A program made the translations under genes and the position numbers. From Lentisphaerota bacterium (lineage in GTDB: Bacteria > Verrucomicrobiota > Lentisphaeria > Oligosphaerales > JABHEG01), in the NCBI GenBank assembly GCA_018676675.1, contig JABHEG010000096.1:1-37273 (forward strand): a stretch of DNA of 37,273 nucleotides. The letters are read 5' to 3'. The notes under the pieces were generated by a model. The model saw only the letters and a list, made by a program, of their open reading frames with translations. It made no database searches and had not been told where the DNA came from. How positions within the stretch are numbered: position 1 is the first letter of the stretch; every line of letters begins with the position of its first letter. Shown here piece after piece: positions 17,128 through 24,956 of this stretch.

Positions 17128-18612
17128 TCAAGCCGGCTCCCCATTCCCCCTCTCGAGTTCCCCGAAAACGATGGCCTCGAACACAGCAAGCTCGGCCCCC
17201 TCCCGCCACGCATCGGATCCAAGGCCGGCCTTCATCGCAAGGTGTCGAAGTGTCGTCTCTTTGTCCCATTTCTGTTCGGGCGCGACTTGCGGCAGGAAGA
17301 CGGCGCGAGCCCCCCCTTTGGTCAGAATAATCCCGTGCCGACCAAGTTCGAAAGAGTCGATCCCGGGGATCCGGCAGCTTGGGGTGAGTACGGAGATCTC
17401 GATATCTATGTCGTCGAACTCGGCCTCGGTGAGTGGCGAGAACCGGTAGTCCCGAAACGCCGCGCTCCGGGCGTTGTTGATGACATTCTGGAAAAGGGGC
17501 TCACTCGCTTCCAGGTGCCCGATGCAGCCGCGCAGGCGTCCTTTGTTGGTGTGAAGTGTGACAAAGCATGCCGCATCGATGGTCAACACATCGGGCAACC
17601 CACCGGGGGATGGCTCATCGAGTGTCTCTCCCCGCAGGGCCGTGGCGATGGTATCACGAGCGAGGGCCAACAGGACCTTCCGGTCACTCGCATTCAGGAC
17701 CATCCCCGTTTCCTCGCTTTCCTCGGCCTGGGGACCATCCTCACCAGGTTCGGTCACGGCCAAGGCAGCGTAACTGACACTGTGCGAGAAGTCCCCGCTC
17801 AAACGCCCCGACGTTGTGTACTCGAGCAGAGCGCACTCGGTTCCCCCGACCTGCTCAAGGGCGGCCAGCAGAATGGCGATTGGGACACGCCCACAGATCG
17901 TGGTCTGAGTTCGCTCCACGTAGTCCCAGAAGGCCTGACAGTCCTGTCGCCGGATACAGTCGATGGCCCCCTGGTCCAACTCCTCAAGGCGTCGCGGCAC
18001 TTCGTCGTGGAACGGTGTGTAGCGGAAGGAGCTCCCGAAATGGGTGAAGTCTGTGCTCACGACCCATAGGGTGTTGTTCTGCCAGAGGTCCTGGACAAGT
18101 GCGGTTGCGACCTCCCGGACCTGAGCCAGGTCAAGCTGTCCGCAGACCATGGGAACGAGTCTGGCCGCGGGAAGTACGGTCTGGATAAATGGGAGTTGTA
18201 CTTCCAGCGCGTGCTCAGAGGCATGGGCATCCGTCCGGCTGGTAACCAGCGCACAACCCGCCGCCAGCCCACGACAGGCAGCGACGTCAACGGGCACGTC
18301 TCCCAGTGGAGTGGCAAACGCGTCGTACGCCCCGACGCTGACCGTCCGCATGGATGTCCGATGCGAAGGGGCAAGAACGACGACGCGCTCAAACCCAGCA
18401 TCGTCACTGACCAAGCCGTACCCTCTTCCAGCCGTGCTGCCTGAATAGGTGTACCCGGCGTGAGGCACGATCAAGGCCCGCGGACGCTTTTCCGCGATCC
18501 CCTCGGTCGCGCCTCGCAAATGGGAACAGACGGCGGCTTGAAGGCTGGAGGAATCGCTCGGATAGAATGTCCCGGCAACGACGGCAGCACGAATGTCAGA
18601 TTCAGTAGTCAT
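17128..18612 (-). CDS. MEMO1-AMMECR1 fusion (AmmeMemoRadiSam system proteins B and A)
   Basis: This 494-residue protein joins two usually separate families. Residues 1-285 are MEMO-like, resembling extradiol dioxygenases, with putative metal ligands H51 (VPHAGYTYSG), H84 (APSHRTS) and C240 (TICGRVPI), which I place at the positions of human MEMO1 H49, H81 and C244. An acidic linker (about 287-305) leads to an AMMECR1 domain (306-494) with signature RLRGCIGHLEAS (359-370) and FRDYRFSPLT (386-395). In many prokaryotes MEMO, AMMECR1 and a radical SAM protein are clustered and called AmmeMemoRadiSam; the biochemical role is not established to my knowledge. The third partner is absent from this window. 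GGAG 6 nt before the ATG supports the start. Confidence 0.92.
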   Translation of the reverse strand: MTTESDIRAAVVAGTFYPSDSSSLQAAVCSHLRGATEGIAEKRPRALIVPHAGYTYSGSTAGRGYGLVSDDAGFERVVVLAPSHRTSMRTVSVGAYDAFATPLGDVPVDVAACRGLAAGCALVTSRTDAHASEHALEVQLPFIQTVLPAARLVPMVCGQLDLAQVREVATALVQDLWQNNTLWVVSTDFTHFGSSFRYTPFHDEVPRRLEELDQGAIDCIRRQDCQAFWDYVERTQTTICGRVPIAILLAALEQVGGTECALLEYTTSGRLSGDFSHSVSYAALAVTEPGEDGPQAEESEETGMVLNASDRKVLLALARDTIATALRGETLDEPSPGGLPDVLTIDAACFVTLHTNKGRLRGCIGHLEASEPLFQNVINNARSAAFRDYRFSPLTEAEFDDIDIEISVLTPSCRIPGIDSFELGRHGIILTKGGARAVFLPQVAPEQKWDKETTLRHLAMKAGLGSDAWREGAELAVFEAIVFGELERGNGEPA

Positions 18613-18696
18613 GGCAGACTCCGATGGGGCCAGGACGACGGCGAACTCAGCTTCAACGGCGACCAGAACGGCCCTCTCTAAATTGCGTTTCCGGGG

Positions 18697-18724
18697 TTGA
18701 AATCGGCCTTCCGACGGCTATTTT
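18697..18724 (+). promoter_or_regulatory. Promoter of the tRNA-Glu gene
   Basis: TTGAAA (18697-18702) and TATTTT (18719-18724) are separated by 16 nt and end 11 nt before the tRNA, giving a leader of only a few bases. This is among the best promoter matches in the window. Confidence 0.7.
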
Positions 18725-18735
18725 GTGTGCTTTGT

Positions 18736-18811
18736 GTCCCCATCGTCTAGTGGCCTAGGACATCGGGTTCTCATCCCGAAAACAGGGGTTCGACTCCCCT
18801 TGGGGATGCCA
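18736..18811 (+). tRNA. tRNA-Glu (anticodon CUC), CCA encoded
   Basis: The 76-nt sequence folds as a tRNA with the layout of E. coli tRNA-Glu: acceptor strand GTCCCCA pairing with TGGGGAT, D-arm GTCTAGTGGCCTAGGAC, anticodon stem TCGGG/CCCGA with loop TTCTCAT (anticodon CTC, reads GAG), and T-arm AGGGG-TTCGACT-CCCCT. Discriminator base G73 is followed by an encoded CCA (18809-18811). The first acceptor pair is G1-U72 rather than the usual G1-C72. It has its own promoter and no other tRNA beside it. Confidence 0.95.
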
Positions 18812-18875
18812 TTCCTTTCCCTCCCTGCCTCCTCCGGAATGGCCTTCGTGCGTCTTTGACGGGCGACACAAGGCC
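18808..18875 (+). other. Two hairpins downstream of tRNA-Glu
   Basis: An 8-bp stem pairs GCCATTCC (18808-18815) with GGAATGGC (18836-18843) and would occupy the tRNA's discriminator and CCA. Further on, GGCCTT (18841-18846) pairs with AAGGCC (18870-18875), extended inward by GTG/CAC and CGTC/GACG with small bulges. Neither is followed by a T-run, so they could be processing or weak termination signals. Confidence 0.4.
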
Positions 18876-18910
18876 CCACCCCCTGCCTCTCCAGCCGCTG
18901 TCACCGTCCG

Positions 18911-18958
18911 AAAAAAAGGCGTGGCCCGTTCGCCCATAGCGGACAAGACGAGCCACGC
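18911..18958 (-). terminator. Intrinsic terminator of the lipoprotein (and possibly pyrC) transcript
   Basis: On the reverse strand a 10-bp stem pairs GCGTGGCTCG (18958-18949) with CGGGCCACGC (18928-18919), with one U-G pair, followed by one C and then seven T (18917-18911). The U-G pair becomes C-A on the forward strand, and the T-run lies only on the reverse side, so the signal is directional. It begins 20 nt after the lipoprotein stop codon. Confidence 0.85.
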
Positions 18959-18977
18959 AGAACAATGCGTGCAGAAG

Positions 18978-19391
18978 CTACCGAAGCGAACTGCTGGGGT
19001 CGACTCGATGCGCCACGACACGGCCATCACTCAGATCGACGGTCCGGCCGGTTTCGTGCGCGATGATGGCTTCGATTCGCTCTTCGGTGAGTCTGTCCTC
19101 ACCGACGTTGAGGGCCACCATGCCGTCAAGATCGCTCGTGGCAGGGGTCATGCTGCTGCCCCCGGGCAGATAGATCGTGCCATTGCTGAAGTCCACCGCG
19201 AACGCAATGACTCCCGGGACAAGGAAGAAAAGGAGCCCAATGCCATCAAGAATGGCAACCTGTGCATCAATCCTCCCTGCTGCCTGGCCTTTGCGTTCAG
19301 GGTACATGATCGTCCCGCACGATGTCACCTGAACGAGCATAGCGATCAGTGCAGTGCAGAGAATCCCGTTCTTCATCCAACGCTTCAGCAT
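18978..19391 (-). CDS. Small lipoprotein of unknown function
   Basis: The 137-residue precursor has a basic start (MLKRWMKNG), a hydrophobic segment and the lipobox VTSC with acceptor C25, so it should be lipidated and exported. The mature part has a hydrophobic segment GIGLLFFLVPGVIAFAVDF (about residues 51-69), then a polar tail with a DGMVALNVGEDRLTEERIEA segment. It resembles, from memory, short lipoproteins with a CGTIxYPER start known in pseudomonads and sometimes mislabelled as polynucleotide phosphorylase. No function is known to me. A GGAG-containing ribosome binding site precedes the ATG. It lies 101 nt after pyrC on the same strand and is followed by a strong intrinsic terminator. 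Confidence 0.75.
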   Translation of the reverse strand: MLKRWMKNGILCTALIAMLVQVTSCGTIMYPERKGQAAGRIDAQVAILDGIGLLFFLVPGVIAFAVDFSNGTIYLPGGSSMTPATSDLDGMVALNVGEDRLTEERIEAIIAHETGRTVDLSDGRVVAHRVDPSSSLR

Positions 19392-19492
19392 GTTGCTTCT
19401 CCCTGGTTATTGGCTGACAATCAGTTGCCGAGTTTGACCGAGGCCTCCCGTGGGCAACGGCCGACATGCGAACTCTACCGGAACTCGAGCCG

Positions 19493-20794
19493 TCACGCAA
19501 TCCCCTCGGAGACGAGTTGCGGCAACTCTGAGAAAACCGGCTTCCCTTCCACAATCGTGCCGACAACCTTGCCCCGGCACCGACGGCCGTCGTAGGGGCA
19601 ATTGCGGGACCTGGAGTGGAAGCTGCTGACGTCCAGCACATGCTCACGGTCCAAATCCAGAATGGTAACATCCGCGGGACAGCCGGGGGACAGCGTCCCG
19701 TAAGGCAACTTGAGGACAGCTCGAGGCCCAACTGTAAACTTGGCGATGAAGTCGCTGAGCCCGAGGACGCCGCTGTGGTGAAGCTCCGTCAAGCAGATCG
19801 GCAGTGCTGCCTCCAGCCCGATGATACCGAAGGGCCCGCCTCTCAGGCCGCCGGCCTTCTCGTCGGCAGAGTGCGGGGCATGATCCGTGGCAAGGGCGCA
19901 GATCGTGCCATCCTGAAGGCCTCGGACGACAGCATCCCGATCTGCCGCCCGGCGGAGGGGTGGGTTCATCTTTGCATCGGCGCCGAAGTCCGCGCAAGCC
20001 AACTCGGTCAGGCATAGGTGATGCGGGGCGGCCTCGGCAGTCACCGGTATGCCGCAACTCTGAGCCCAACGGACAAGGTCAACTGCCCCCGCCGTGCTGA
20101 TGTGCTGCATGTGAACGCCCCAGCCGGTCGCCTGGGCCAGGACGATGTCCCGGGCAACGATGAGATCTTCGGAGATGTGCGGCTGCCCGGCGACGCCGAG
20201 AGAGGCGGCTGTTGCCCCGGCGTTCATGACTCCTCGCCGTGAGACGCTTTCGTCCTCGCAGTGCTCGATGACCGGCAGTCCGGCATCCCTGGCTGCCTCG
20301 AGGGCGCTGAGCATGAGTCCGGCGCTCTGGAGACAGGAGCCATCATCGGTCAGCGCGATGGCCCCGGCCGCTTTGAGCCCCCCGGCGTCCGTCAGCTGAG
20401 CCCCAGCCCGGCCGACCGAGAGGGTTGCTGTCTGCAGCACACGGACCACGCCGCCGGTCCCAGCTCGCGACAGGATGTCCTCCAGTACGGCGGGACAGTC
20501 GACGGGAGGGGATGTGTTGGGCATGGCCACAACACAGGTGAAGCCACCGGCCGCGGCAGCGCGAGTCCCGGTCACCAGATCCTCCTTGTGGGTCTGCCCA
20601 GGATCGCGCAGGTGAACGTGAAGATCGATGAGTCCGGGAGTGATAGCCAACCCGTTCACATCGATGACGTCTGCCCCGGCGACAGAGTCCGCGGGGACGA
20701 TAGTCCCGGCGTGGATCGCGACGTCCCGCTGAGTTTCGACGCCATTCGCGGGATCAATGACCAAGCCGCCGCTCAAGATATAGCTGGATTGCAT
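19493..20794 (-). CDS. pyrC: Dihydroorotase
   Basis: The 433-residue amidohydrolase matches class I dihydroorotase: metal ligands in DLHVHLRDPG (H59, H61), D151 in ALTDDGS, H178 in IEHCED, H231 in MQHIST and D304 in LATDHAPHS, plus GGFTCVVAMPNTSPP. It converts N-carbamoyl-aspartate to dihydroorotate, the third step of pyrimidine synthesis, in the cytoplasm. The length is normal. Class I enzymes often need aspartate transcarbamoylase (PyrB) as partner, but no pyrB or other pyr gene is adjacent; upstream lies a divergent radical SAM gene. GGAG lies 9 nt before the ATG. The downstream lipoprotein may be co-transcribed. Confidence 0.93.
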   Translation of the reverse strand: MQSSYILSGGLVIDPANGVETQRDVAIHAGTIVPADSVAGADVIDVNGLAITPGLIDLHVHLRDPGQTHKEDLVTGTRAAAAGGFTCVVAMPNTSPPVDCPAVLEDILSRAGTGGVVRVLQTATLSVGRAGAQLTDAGGLKAAGAIALTDDGSCLQSAGLMLSALEAARDAGLPVIEHCEDESVSRRGVMNAGATAASLGVAGQPHISEDLIVARDIVLAQATGWGVHMQHISTAGAVDLVRWAQSCGIPVTAEAAPHHLCLTELACADFGADAKMNPPLRRAADRDAVVRGLQDGTICALATDHAPHSADEKAGGLRGGPFGIIGLEAALPICLTELHHSGVLGLSDFIAKFTVGPRAVLKLPYGTLSPGCPADVTILDLDREHVLDVSSFHSRSRNCPYDGRRCRGKVVGTIVEGKPVFSELPQLVSEGIA

Positions 20795-20970
20795 GAACAG
20801 ATCACTCCAGAGACTGTAGGTACTCGGTTCTCATGGCACTCGGGTGCCGGGTGTTCCACTATCTCTCACGGAACGGCGGCGCGCAAGGGCCGGTATGCGG
20901 CTCCCCGTGCCCCCCGGTCGCCGCTGGCCCTCCAAGACCTCCTCGGCACAGGGCAAACGCGACACCGGGG

Positions 20971-20982
20971 AACGACGTCGTT
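20971..20982. promoter_or_regulatory. 12-bp palindrome AACGACGTCGTT in a divergent intergenic region
   Basis: AACGACGTCGTT is a perfect 12-bp palindrome midway between the divergent pyrC and radical SAM genes (gap 20795-21082). A small hairpin, GGCAC/GTGCC with a 4-nt loop (20835-20848), lies in the pyrC leader. The palindrome could be an operator; no clear promoter hexamers flank it. Confidence 0.35.
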
Positions 20983-21082
20983 TTCTCCGGGCAGATGTCT
21001 GATCTGACTTGCAAAACAAGACAGGAGACGAATAGTTCGCAGTGACGCTTACGTGCTCCCAAAAACCACCCAGTGACGTGAC

Positions 21083-22312
21083 ATGGTGCGACCTTTTTCC
21101 CTTCTTGTCAAGCCGGCATCGGCTGACTGCAACCTCCGGTGTCAGTACTGCTTTTACCTGGACCACTGCTCCTTCTACCCCGGCGTCAAACGACACCGCA
21201 TGTCCGAGGACGTGCTCCGGGAAATGGTCCGGACGTACATGCAGACTCCGCAACCGAGCTACCAGTTTGGCTGGCAGGGCGGCGAACCGACCCTCATGGG
21301 AGTGGATTTCTTCCGCAAAGTCGTCGAGTTCCAGCAGAAGTACGGCCGCGACGGAGCCGCAGTGGCCAATGGACTGCAAACAAACGGAACACTCATTGAC
21401 GATGAGCTCGCCCAGCACCTCGCTCGTTACCATTTCCTGGTGGGCCTCAGTATCGACGGGCCGGCTGAAATCCACGACAAGTACCGGGAAACGGCGGCGG
21501 GAGGAGGATCGCACGCAGACGTCATGCGAGGGATGGCGTGCCTCAGGAAGCACCGTGTCGAGTTCAACACACTGACGCTGGTCAACGAAGCAAATGTGCA
21601 ACGCCCGGCCGACGTCTACCGCTACCTGTGCGAGCTGGGATCACTGCACCACCAGTACATCTCATGTGTCGAGCCGGACGAACGCCGGGAGCTGCTGCCT
21701 TTCTCCGTCTCAGGGGACAACTGGGGCGAGTTCTTGTGTGAGATTTTTGACATATGGTATCCCAATGACACACGCCGCGTGTCCATTCGGCTGTTCGATG
21801 CGGTCCTCGCCCTGCTCGTCGATGGCGTGAGGAATATCTGTCCGTTCGGGGTCGACTGCCGACAGTATTTTGTGGTGGAACACAATGGAGACATCTTCCC
21901 TTGTGACTTCTTTGTTGAGAAGCGGCTGCGCCTCGGCAACCTCATGACCGATTCCTGGCACACCATGCAGGAGTCTCCCGTCTATCGAGACTTCGGCCAG
22001 CAGAAACGCGACTGGAACGAGGCATGTGACTCCTGCAAATACGCCTGGATCTGCTCAGGAGACTGCCTCAAGCACCGCCTCTGTACCGGGCACGGAGACC
22101 CCAAACGCCTGAGCACACTGTGCTCGGGCTGGAAGACGTTCTACGAGCACACGCTTCCCCGCTTCCGGAAGCTCGCGGAAGAAATCCAGGCTGAGCGTCG
22201 CCAGGCAGCGATGGGCATGCAAAGTACCTATGGACAGCCCCCGCCGGGACGAAATTCGCCCTGCCCCTGCGGGAGTGGAAAGAAGTACAAGAGGTGTTGC
22301 GGACGCGGATAG
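21083..22312 (+). CDS. Anaerobic sulfatase maturase-like radical SAM/SPASM protein with SEC-C tail
   Basis: The 409-residue protein starts with the radical SAM motif CNLRCQYC (C16, C20, C23) and GWQGGEPTL, continues with LSIDGPAEIHDKYR, and has a Cys-rich SPASM region (CPFGVDCRQYFVVEHNGDIF, CDSCKYAWICSGDC) typical of anaerobic sulfatase-maturating enzymes. These oxidise an active-site Cys or Ser of sulfatases to formylglycine. The last 21 residues are a SEC-C zinc motif (PCPCGSGKKYKRCC), known from SecA and other proteins and probably a protein-binding tag. No sulfatase gene is in the window, so the substrate is elsewhere or different. The start at 21083 has no visible ribosome binding site; a GTG one codon later is an alternative. 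Confidence 0.85.
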   Translation: MVRPFSLLVKPASADCNLRCQYCFYLDHCSFYPGVKRHRMSEDVLREMVRTYMQTPQPSYQFGWQGGEPTLMGVDFFRKVVEFQQKYGRDGAAVANGLQTNGTLIDDELAQHLARYHFLVGLSIDGPAEIHDKYRETAAGGGSHADVMRGMACLRKHRVEFNTLTLVNEANVQRPADVYRYLCELGSLHHQYISCVEPDERRELLPFSVSGDNWGEFLCEIFDIWYPNDTRRVSIRLFDAVLALLVDGVRNICPFGVDCRQYFVVEHNGDIFPCDFFVEKRLRLGNLMTDSWHTMQESPVYRDFGQQKRDWNEACDSCKYAWICSGDCLKHRLCTGHGDPKRLSTLCSGWKTFYEHTLPRFRKLAEEIQAERRQAAMGMQSTYGQPPPGRNSPCPCGSGKKYKRCCGRG

Positions 22313-22446
22313 GGAAGGACGGGAAAGAGGGTGCCATTGGCTACAGGAACACCGGCTCTGAAGACCGACTGTGGACGTGGTGAACGACCGGGAAGCCGGG
22401 GCAGCAAGGCGACTGCCCTGCAACGCAGCAGGTATTCGGCCGGAAC

Positions 22447-23055
22447 ATGAAGAAACACGTCGCCACCAATCTAAGGCAGATCGCCCCCATCGCAGCGGCC
22501 TTCCTGGCCGTGACCGGAGCACTCAGCGTGTGCCTGCTGCTCGTCAGCCGCCAGCACCGCAGCGCGACCAGCCGCAGGAACCGGTATGACCGGATCATTG
22601 ACGAAGCCGCGGACAGACACGGTGTTTCACCATTCCTCGTGAAGGCGGTCATCTACCGCGAGAGCTCATTCCAGCCATGGGTAACCGGGGACGCCAACGA
22701 AGTCGGCCTGATGCAGATCCGGAAAGAGACCGCGGTGGCCGATTGGGAACGAGTCACCGGCCAGCGGTGTCCATTTGATGGGCTGCTTTTCGACCCGAGA
22801 CTGAACATTGAGATCGGCACATGGTACCTGGCACGAGCACTGAACCAGTGGCAGGGCTACCGGGACCGTGAGGTGCTGGCTCTGGCTCAATACAACGCCG
22901 GAAGGACAAACGCGAGGGAATGGGCCCCCAAGGACAAACGCGAGACCGTACGCCGAAGCAGCATTAGTTTTGACTCAACGCGGGAGTATATTTCCAAGGT
23001 CCTTGAGGCCAGGAAAATGTTCGAGAGAGAGTCGCTGAACGGTGAAAAGCACTGA
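22447..23055 (+). CDS. Membrane-anchored lytic transglycosylase (SLT domain)
   Basis: The 202-residue protein has one N-terminal membrane segment (about 13-33) and a single SLT/GEWL domain (about 45-190). The catalytic glutamate is E72 in YRESSF; other signatures are GLMQIRKET (87-95), NIEIGTWYLARAL and ALAQYNAG. It should cleave peptidoglycan glycans, leaving anhydro-muramic ends, from the periplasmic side of the inner membrane. Its size is like that of small MltE- or Slt70-core enzymes. Its last 14 nt overlap the start of the next gene, so the two are probably translated together. Confidence 0.9.
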   Translation: MKKHVATNLRQIAPIAAAFLAVTGALSVCLLLVSRQHRSATSRRNRYDRIIDEAADRHGVSPFLVKAVIYRESSFQPWVTGDANEVGLMQIRKETAVADWERVTGQRCPFDGLLFDPRLNIEIGTWYLARALNQWQGYRDREVLALAQYNAGRTNAREWAPKDKRETVRRSSISFDSTREYISKVLEARKMFERESLNGEKH

Positions 23056-23851
23056 ACCAAGACATGTTTCTGCACTGCTTACTCTGCTGCAGGATGAAGA
23101 CGTCAAGATTGCCTCATTGGCGATGGAGGAATTCCTGAAGCTTGGGCAGGCAATGGAAGAGACCATTGCCGAGCACCAGGAGTCGCAAGACCCGACGCTG
23201 CGCCAGCGCATCCACCAGCTGAGCAGTATCCTCGTCCGCCGACGCGCCCGGATGCAGTTCATCGAAGCCATGTCCCAGGAGCAGATTTCGCTTTGGGATG
23301 GGGCCTGCCAAATCAATGCCCTCTACGACCCCAAGAGCAATACGGCAGTCATCGCCAAGCTCATGGGTGAGGTGAACAAGACGTTGCGCAGTGAACCGGT
23401 TACCACGCCACGGGTGGCAGCCCTCATGCGTGAACAGGAGTTCGTCGTTCCAGACCAAGATGTGCTCGACGTGGATCTGTACCTGATCCAGCGGGTGCTG
23501 GAGACGCGCTACGGAAGCCCCGCTCTGCTCTGCCTTCTCGCCCAGCACGCCGCGGCAGGAATGGACTGGATGTTCACAATCGTGCTGCACGGAGGACGGT
23601 TCTGCCTGATCGATCGGAACAACCTGCTCCTCGACCCGACAGAGGGCTGGCACATCTCCAAGCTGAAGGCCGCGGACAGGATCCATCCATGCGCACGGCG
23701 TGATGTCCTGCTGGGAATACTGAGTCAGCTCTTCCTGGTGGCCTTGGTCAACGGACAGCTCCGCGACCTCTACCATTTCGGAGACCTGCTCACGGCCCTC
23801 AATCGGACGGGCCTCGACGTGCTCCCCTACCCCCTCGGCGACAACGACTGA
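23042..23851 (+). CDS. SirB1/transglutaminase-like family protein
   Basis: The 269-residue protein begins at a GTG inside the lytic transglycosylase gene (14-nt overlap). Residues 1-70 look like HEAT-type helices (LLTLLQDEDVKIASLAMEEF). The rest resembles SirB1/DUF transglutaminase-like proteins: LYLIQRVLETRYGSPALLCL (residues 146-165), AGMDWMFTIVLHGGRFCLID and LLLDPTEGW. The classical Cys-His-Asp triad is not evident; there is an H in VLHGGRF and a D in LLLDPTEG. No signal peptide is seen. The tight coupling with a cell-wall lyase suggests, but does not show, a role connected with it. Confidence 0.65.
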   Translation: MKSTEPRHVSALLTLLQDEDVKIASLAMEEFLKLGQAMEETIAEHQESQDPTLRQRIHQLSSILVRRRARMQFIEAMSQEQISLWDGACQINALYDPKSNTAVIAKLMGEVNKTLRSEPVTTPRVAALMREQEFVVPDQDVLDVDLYLIQRVLETRYGSPALLCLLAQHAAAGMDWMFTIVLHGGRFCLIDRNNLLLDPTEGWHISKLKAADRIHPCARRDVLLGILSQLFLVALVNGQLRDLYHFGDLLTALNRTGLDVLPYPLGDND

Positions 23852-23949
23852 CTCGCCGCCTGCCCTTCCCTCAGCGGTTCGGCAGGGCACACCAGACTCA
23901 GAGCCTGGAACGTCTTCTTCCCAAGCCGCTGTTCAGAAGGTCACATGAC

Positions 23950-24762
23950 TCAGAGCTTCTTGACCTGGTAAGGGTGGTCCTGCTTGAGGACAACCTCGAT
24001 ATTGAAGCGGACAGTCGCTTTGGGTTGACCGGAAGGGGTCCCGATCTTCTCCAGCTTGTCCAGCACGTCGAAGCCGGCGACAACCTTGCCGAAAACGGAG
24101 TGTTTGCCGTTGAGGTGCGGGGTGGCCGTGAAGCAGAGAAAGAACTGGCTCCCGTTTGTCCCCGGTCCGGAATTCGCCATCGACAGGATGCCCCGGCCGG
24201 TGTGTTTTAGGTCTCTGTGGAACTCATCGCCAAACGCATACCCCGGCCCCCCGGTTCCCGGTGGGTCTGACGCTCCCTGTTTGGAGTTTGGGCAGCCGCC
24301 CTGAGCCATGAAATCGGGGATCACACGATGGAAAGACATGCCCTTGTAGAAGCCGTCCTCAGCCAGCTGGATCATGTTAGCGGCAGTATTCGGGACTTTG
24401 TCCTCGAAGACCTCGACGAGCAAATCGCCCTTGCCGGTCGTGACGCGAACGACCGGATTGTTCGGGTTACTGAGCAAGGCCTTTATCTCCTCGGGAGTCG
24501 TGGGGAGCGGAACGGCGGGAGCAGAGGGCTCGGCCGGCTTGGCTGGAGCCGCCACGGGAGCCTGGCTGAAACGCTCGCCTTCAGCGCGTCTGCGTTTACC
24601 GGCTGAATACGAGACAAGCCCCACGAAGGCCAGGAGGGCCACACCAATCAACCCGTACATGATCATGGCTCGTCGTCTCCTATCCGCCTCTTCACGCTCC
24701 AGACGCTCACGATCGACCGGCTTCTTCCAACGGTCGACGGAATGGTTGTTGCTCTCTGCCAT
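23950..24762 (-). CDS. Membrane-anchored cyclophilin-type peptidylprolyl isomerase
   Basis: The 270-residue protein has a highly charged N-terminus (RERLEREEADRRRR), a single membrane segment (about 35-53), an Ala/Pro-rich linker and a C-terminal cyclophilin domain (about 102-265) with FHRVIPDFMAQGG (144-156), GSQFFLCF (204-211) and HLNGKHSVFGKV. It should catalyse cis-trans isomerisation of prolyl bonds. The topology predicts a cytoplasmic N-terminus and a periplasmic isomerase, as in periplasmic folding helpers. The ATG at 24762 has GAGGT about 7 nt upstream; a longer frame to 24831 is excluded because the promoter -10 box lies inside it. The gene is convergent with the SirB1-like gene. Confidence 0.9.
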   Translation of the reverse strand: MAESNNHSVDRWKKPVDRERLEREEADRRRRAMIMYGLIGVALLAFVGLVSYSAGKRRRAEGERFSQAPVAAPAKPAEPSAPAVPLPTTPEEIKALLSNPNNPVVRVTTGKGDLLVEVFEDKVPNTAANMIQLAEDGFYKGMSFHRVIPDFMAQGGCPNSKQGASDPPGTGGPGYAFGDEFHRDLKHTGRGILSMANSGPGTNGSQFFLCFTATPHLNGKHSVFGKVVAGFDVLDKLEKIGTPSGQPKATVRFNIEVVLKQDHPYQVKKL

Positions 24763-24813
24763 GACACGGACCTCGCTTGTGAATGGCCTGTACAGTACCC
24801 GAATCAGCAAAAG

Positions 24814-24841
24814 AACATAATCGTCCCGCACCTCTGTTCAA
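24814..24841 (-). promoter_or_regulatory. Promoter of the cyclophilin gene
   Basis: On the reverse strand TTGAAC (24841-24836) and TATGTT (24819-24814) are 16 nt apart, placing transcription start near 24807, 45 nt before the ATG at 24762. Confidence 0.6.
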
Positions 24842-24956
24842 CTGTCGGTTGCGCACTCGCGGTGGGACTCCATATTGTTGTCGCACAGTATGTCTCCGTA
24901 GCGAGATGGATACTGGGGTAGAAATGCGCAGAAGAAGCGGATAGGAAACGAACGAC

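Noticed and set aside
18841..18875. Hairpin after tRNA-Glu as an intrinsic terminator
   Set aside because: The stem is good but no T-run follows on the forward strand, so it is listed only as a hairpin.
23852..23949. Terminator between the convergent SirB1-like and cyclophilin genes
   Set aside because: Only a 6-bp stem (CCTGCC/GGCAGG) without a T-run is visible.
24763..24831. Longer N-terminus for the cyclophilin
   Set aside because: The -10 box of a good promoter lies inside this extension and the ATG at 24762 has its own ribosome binding site.
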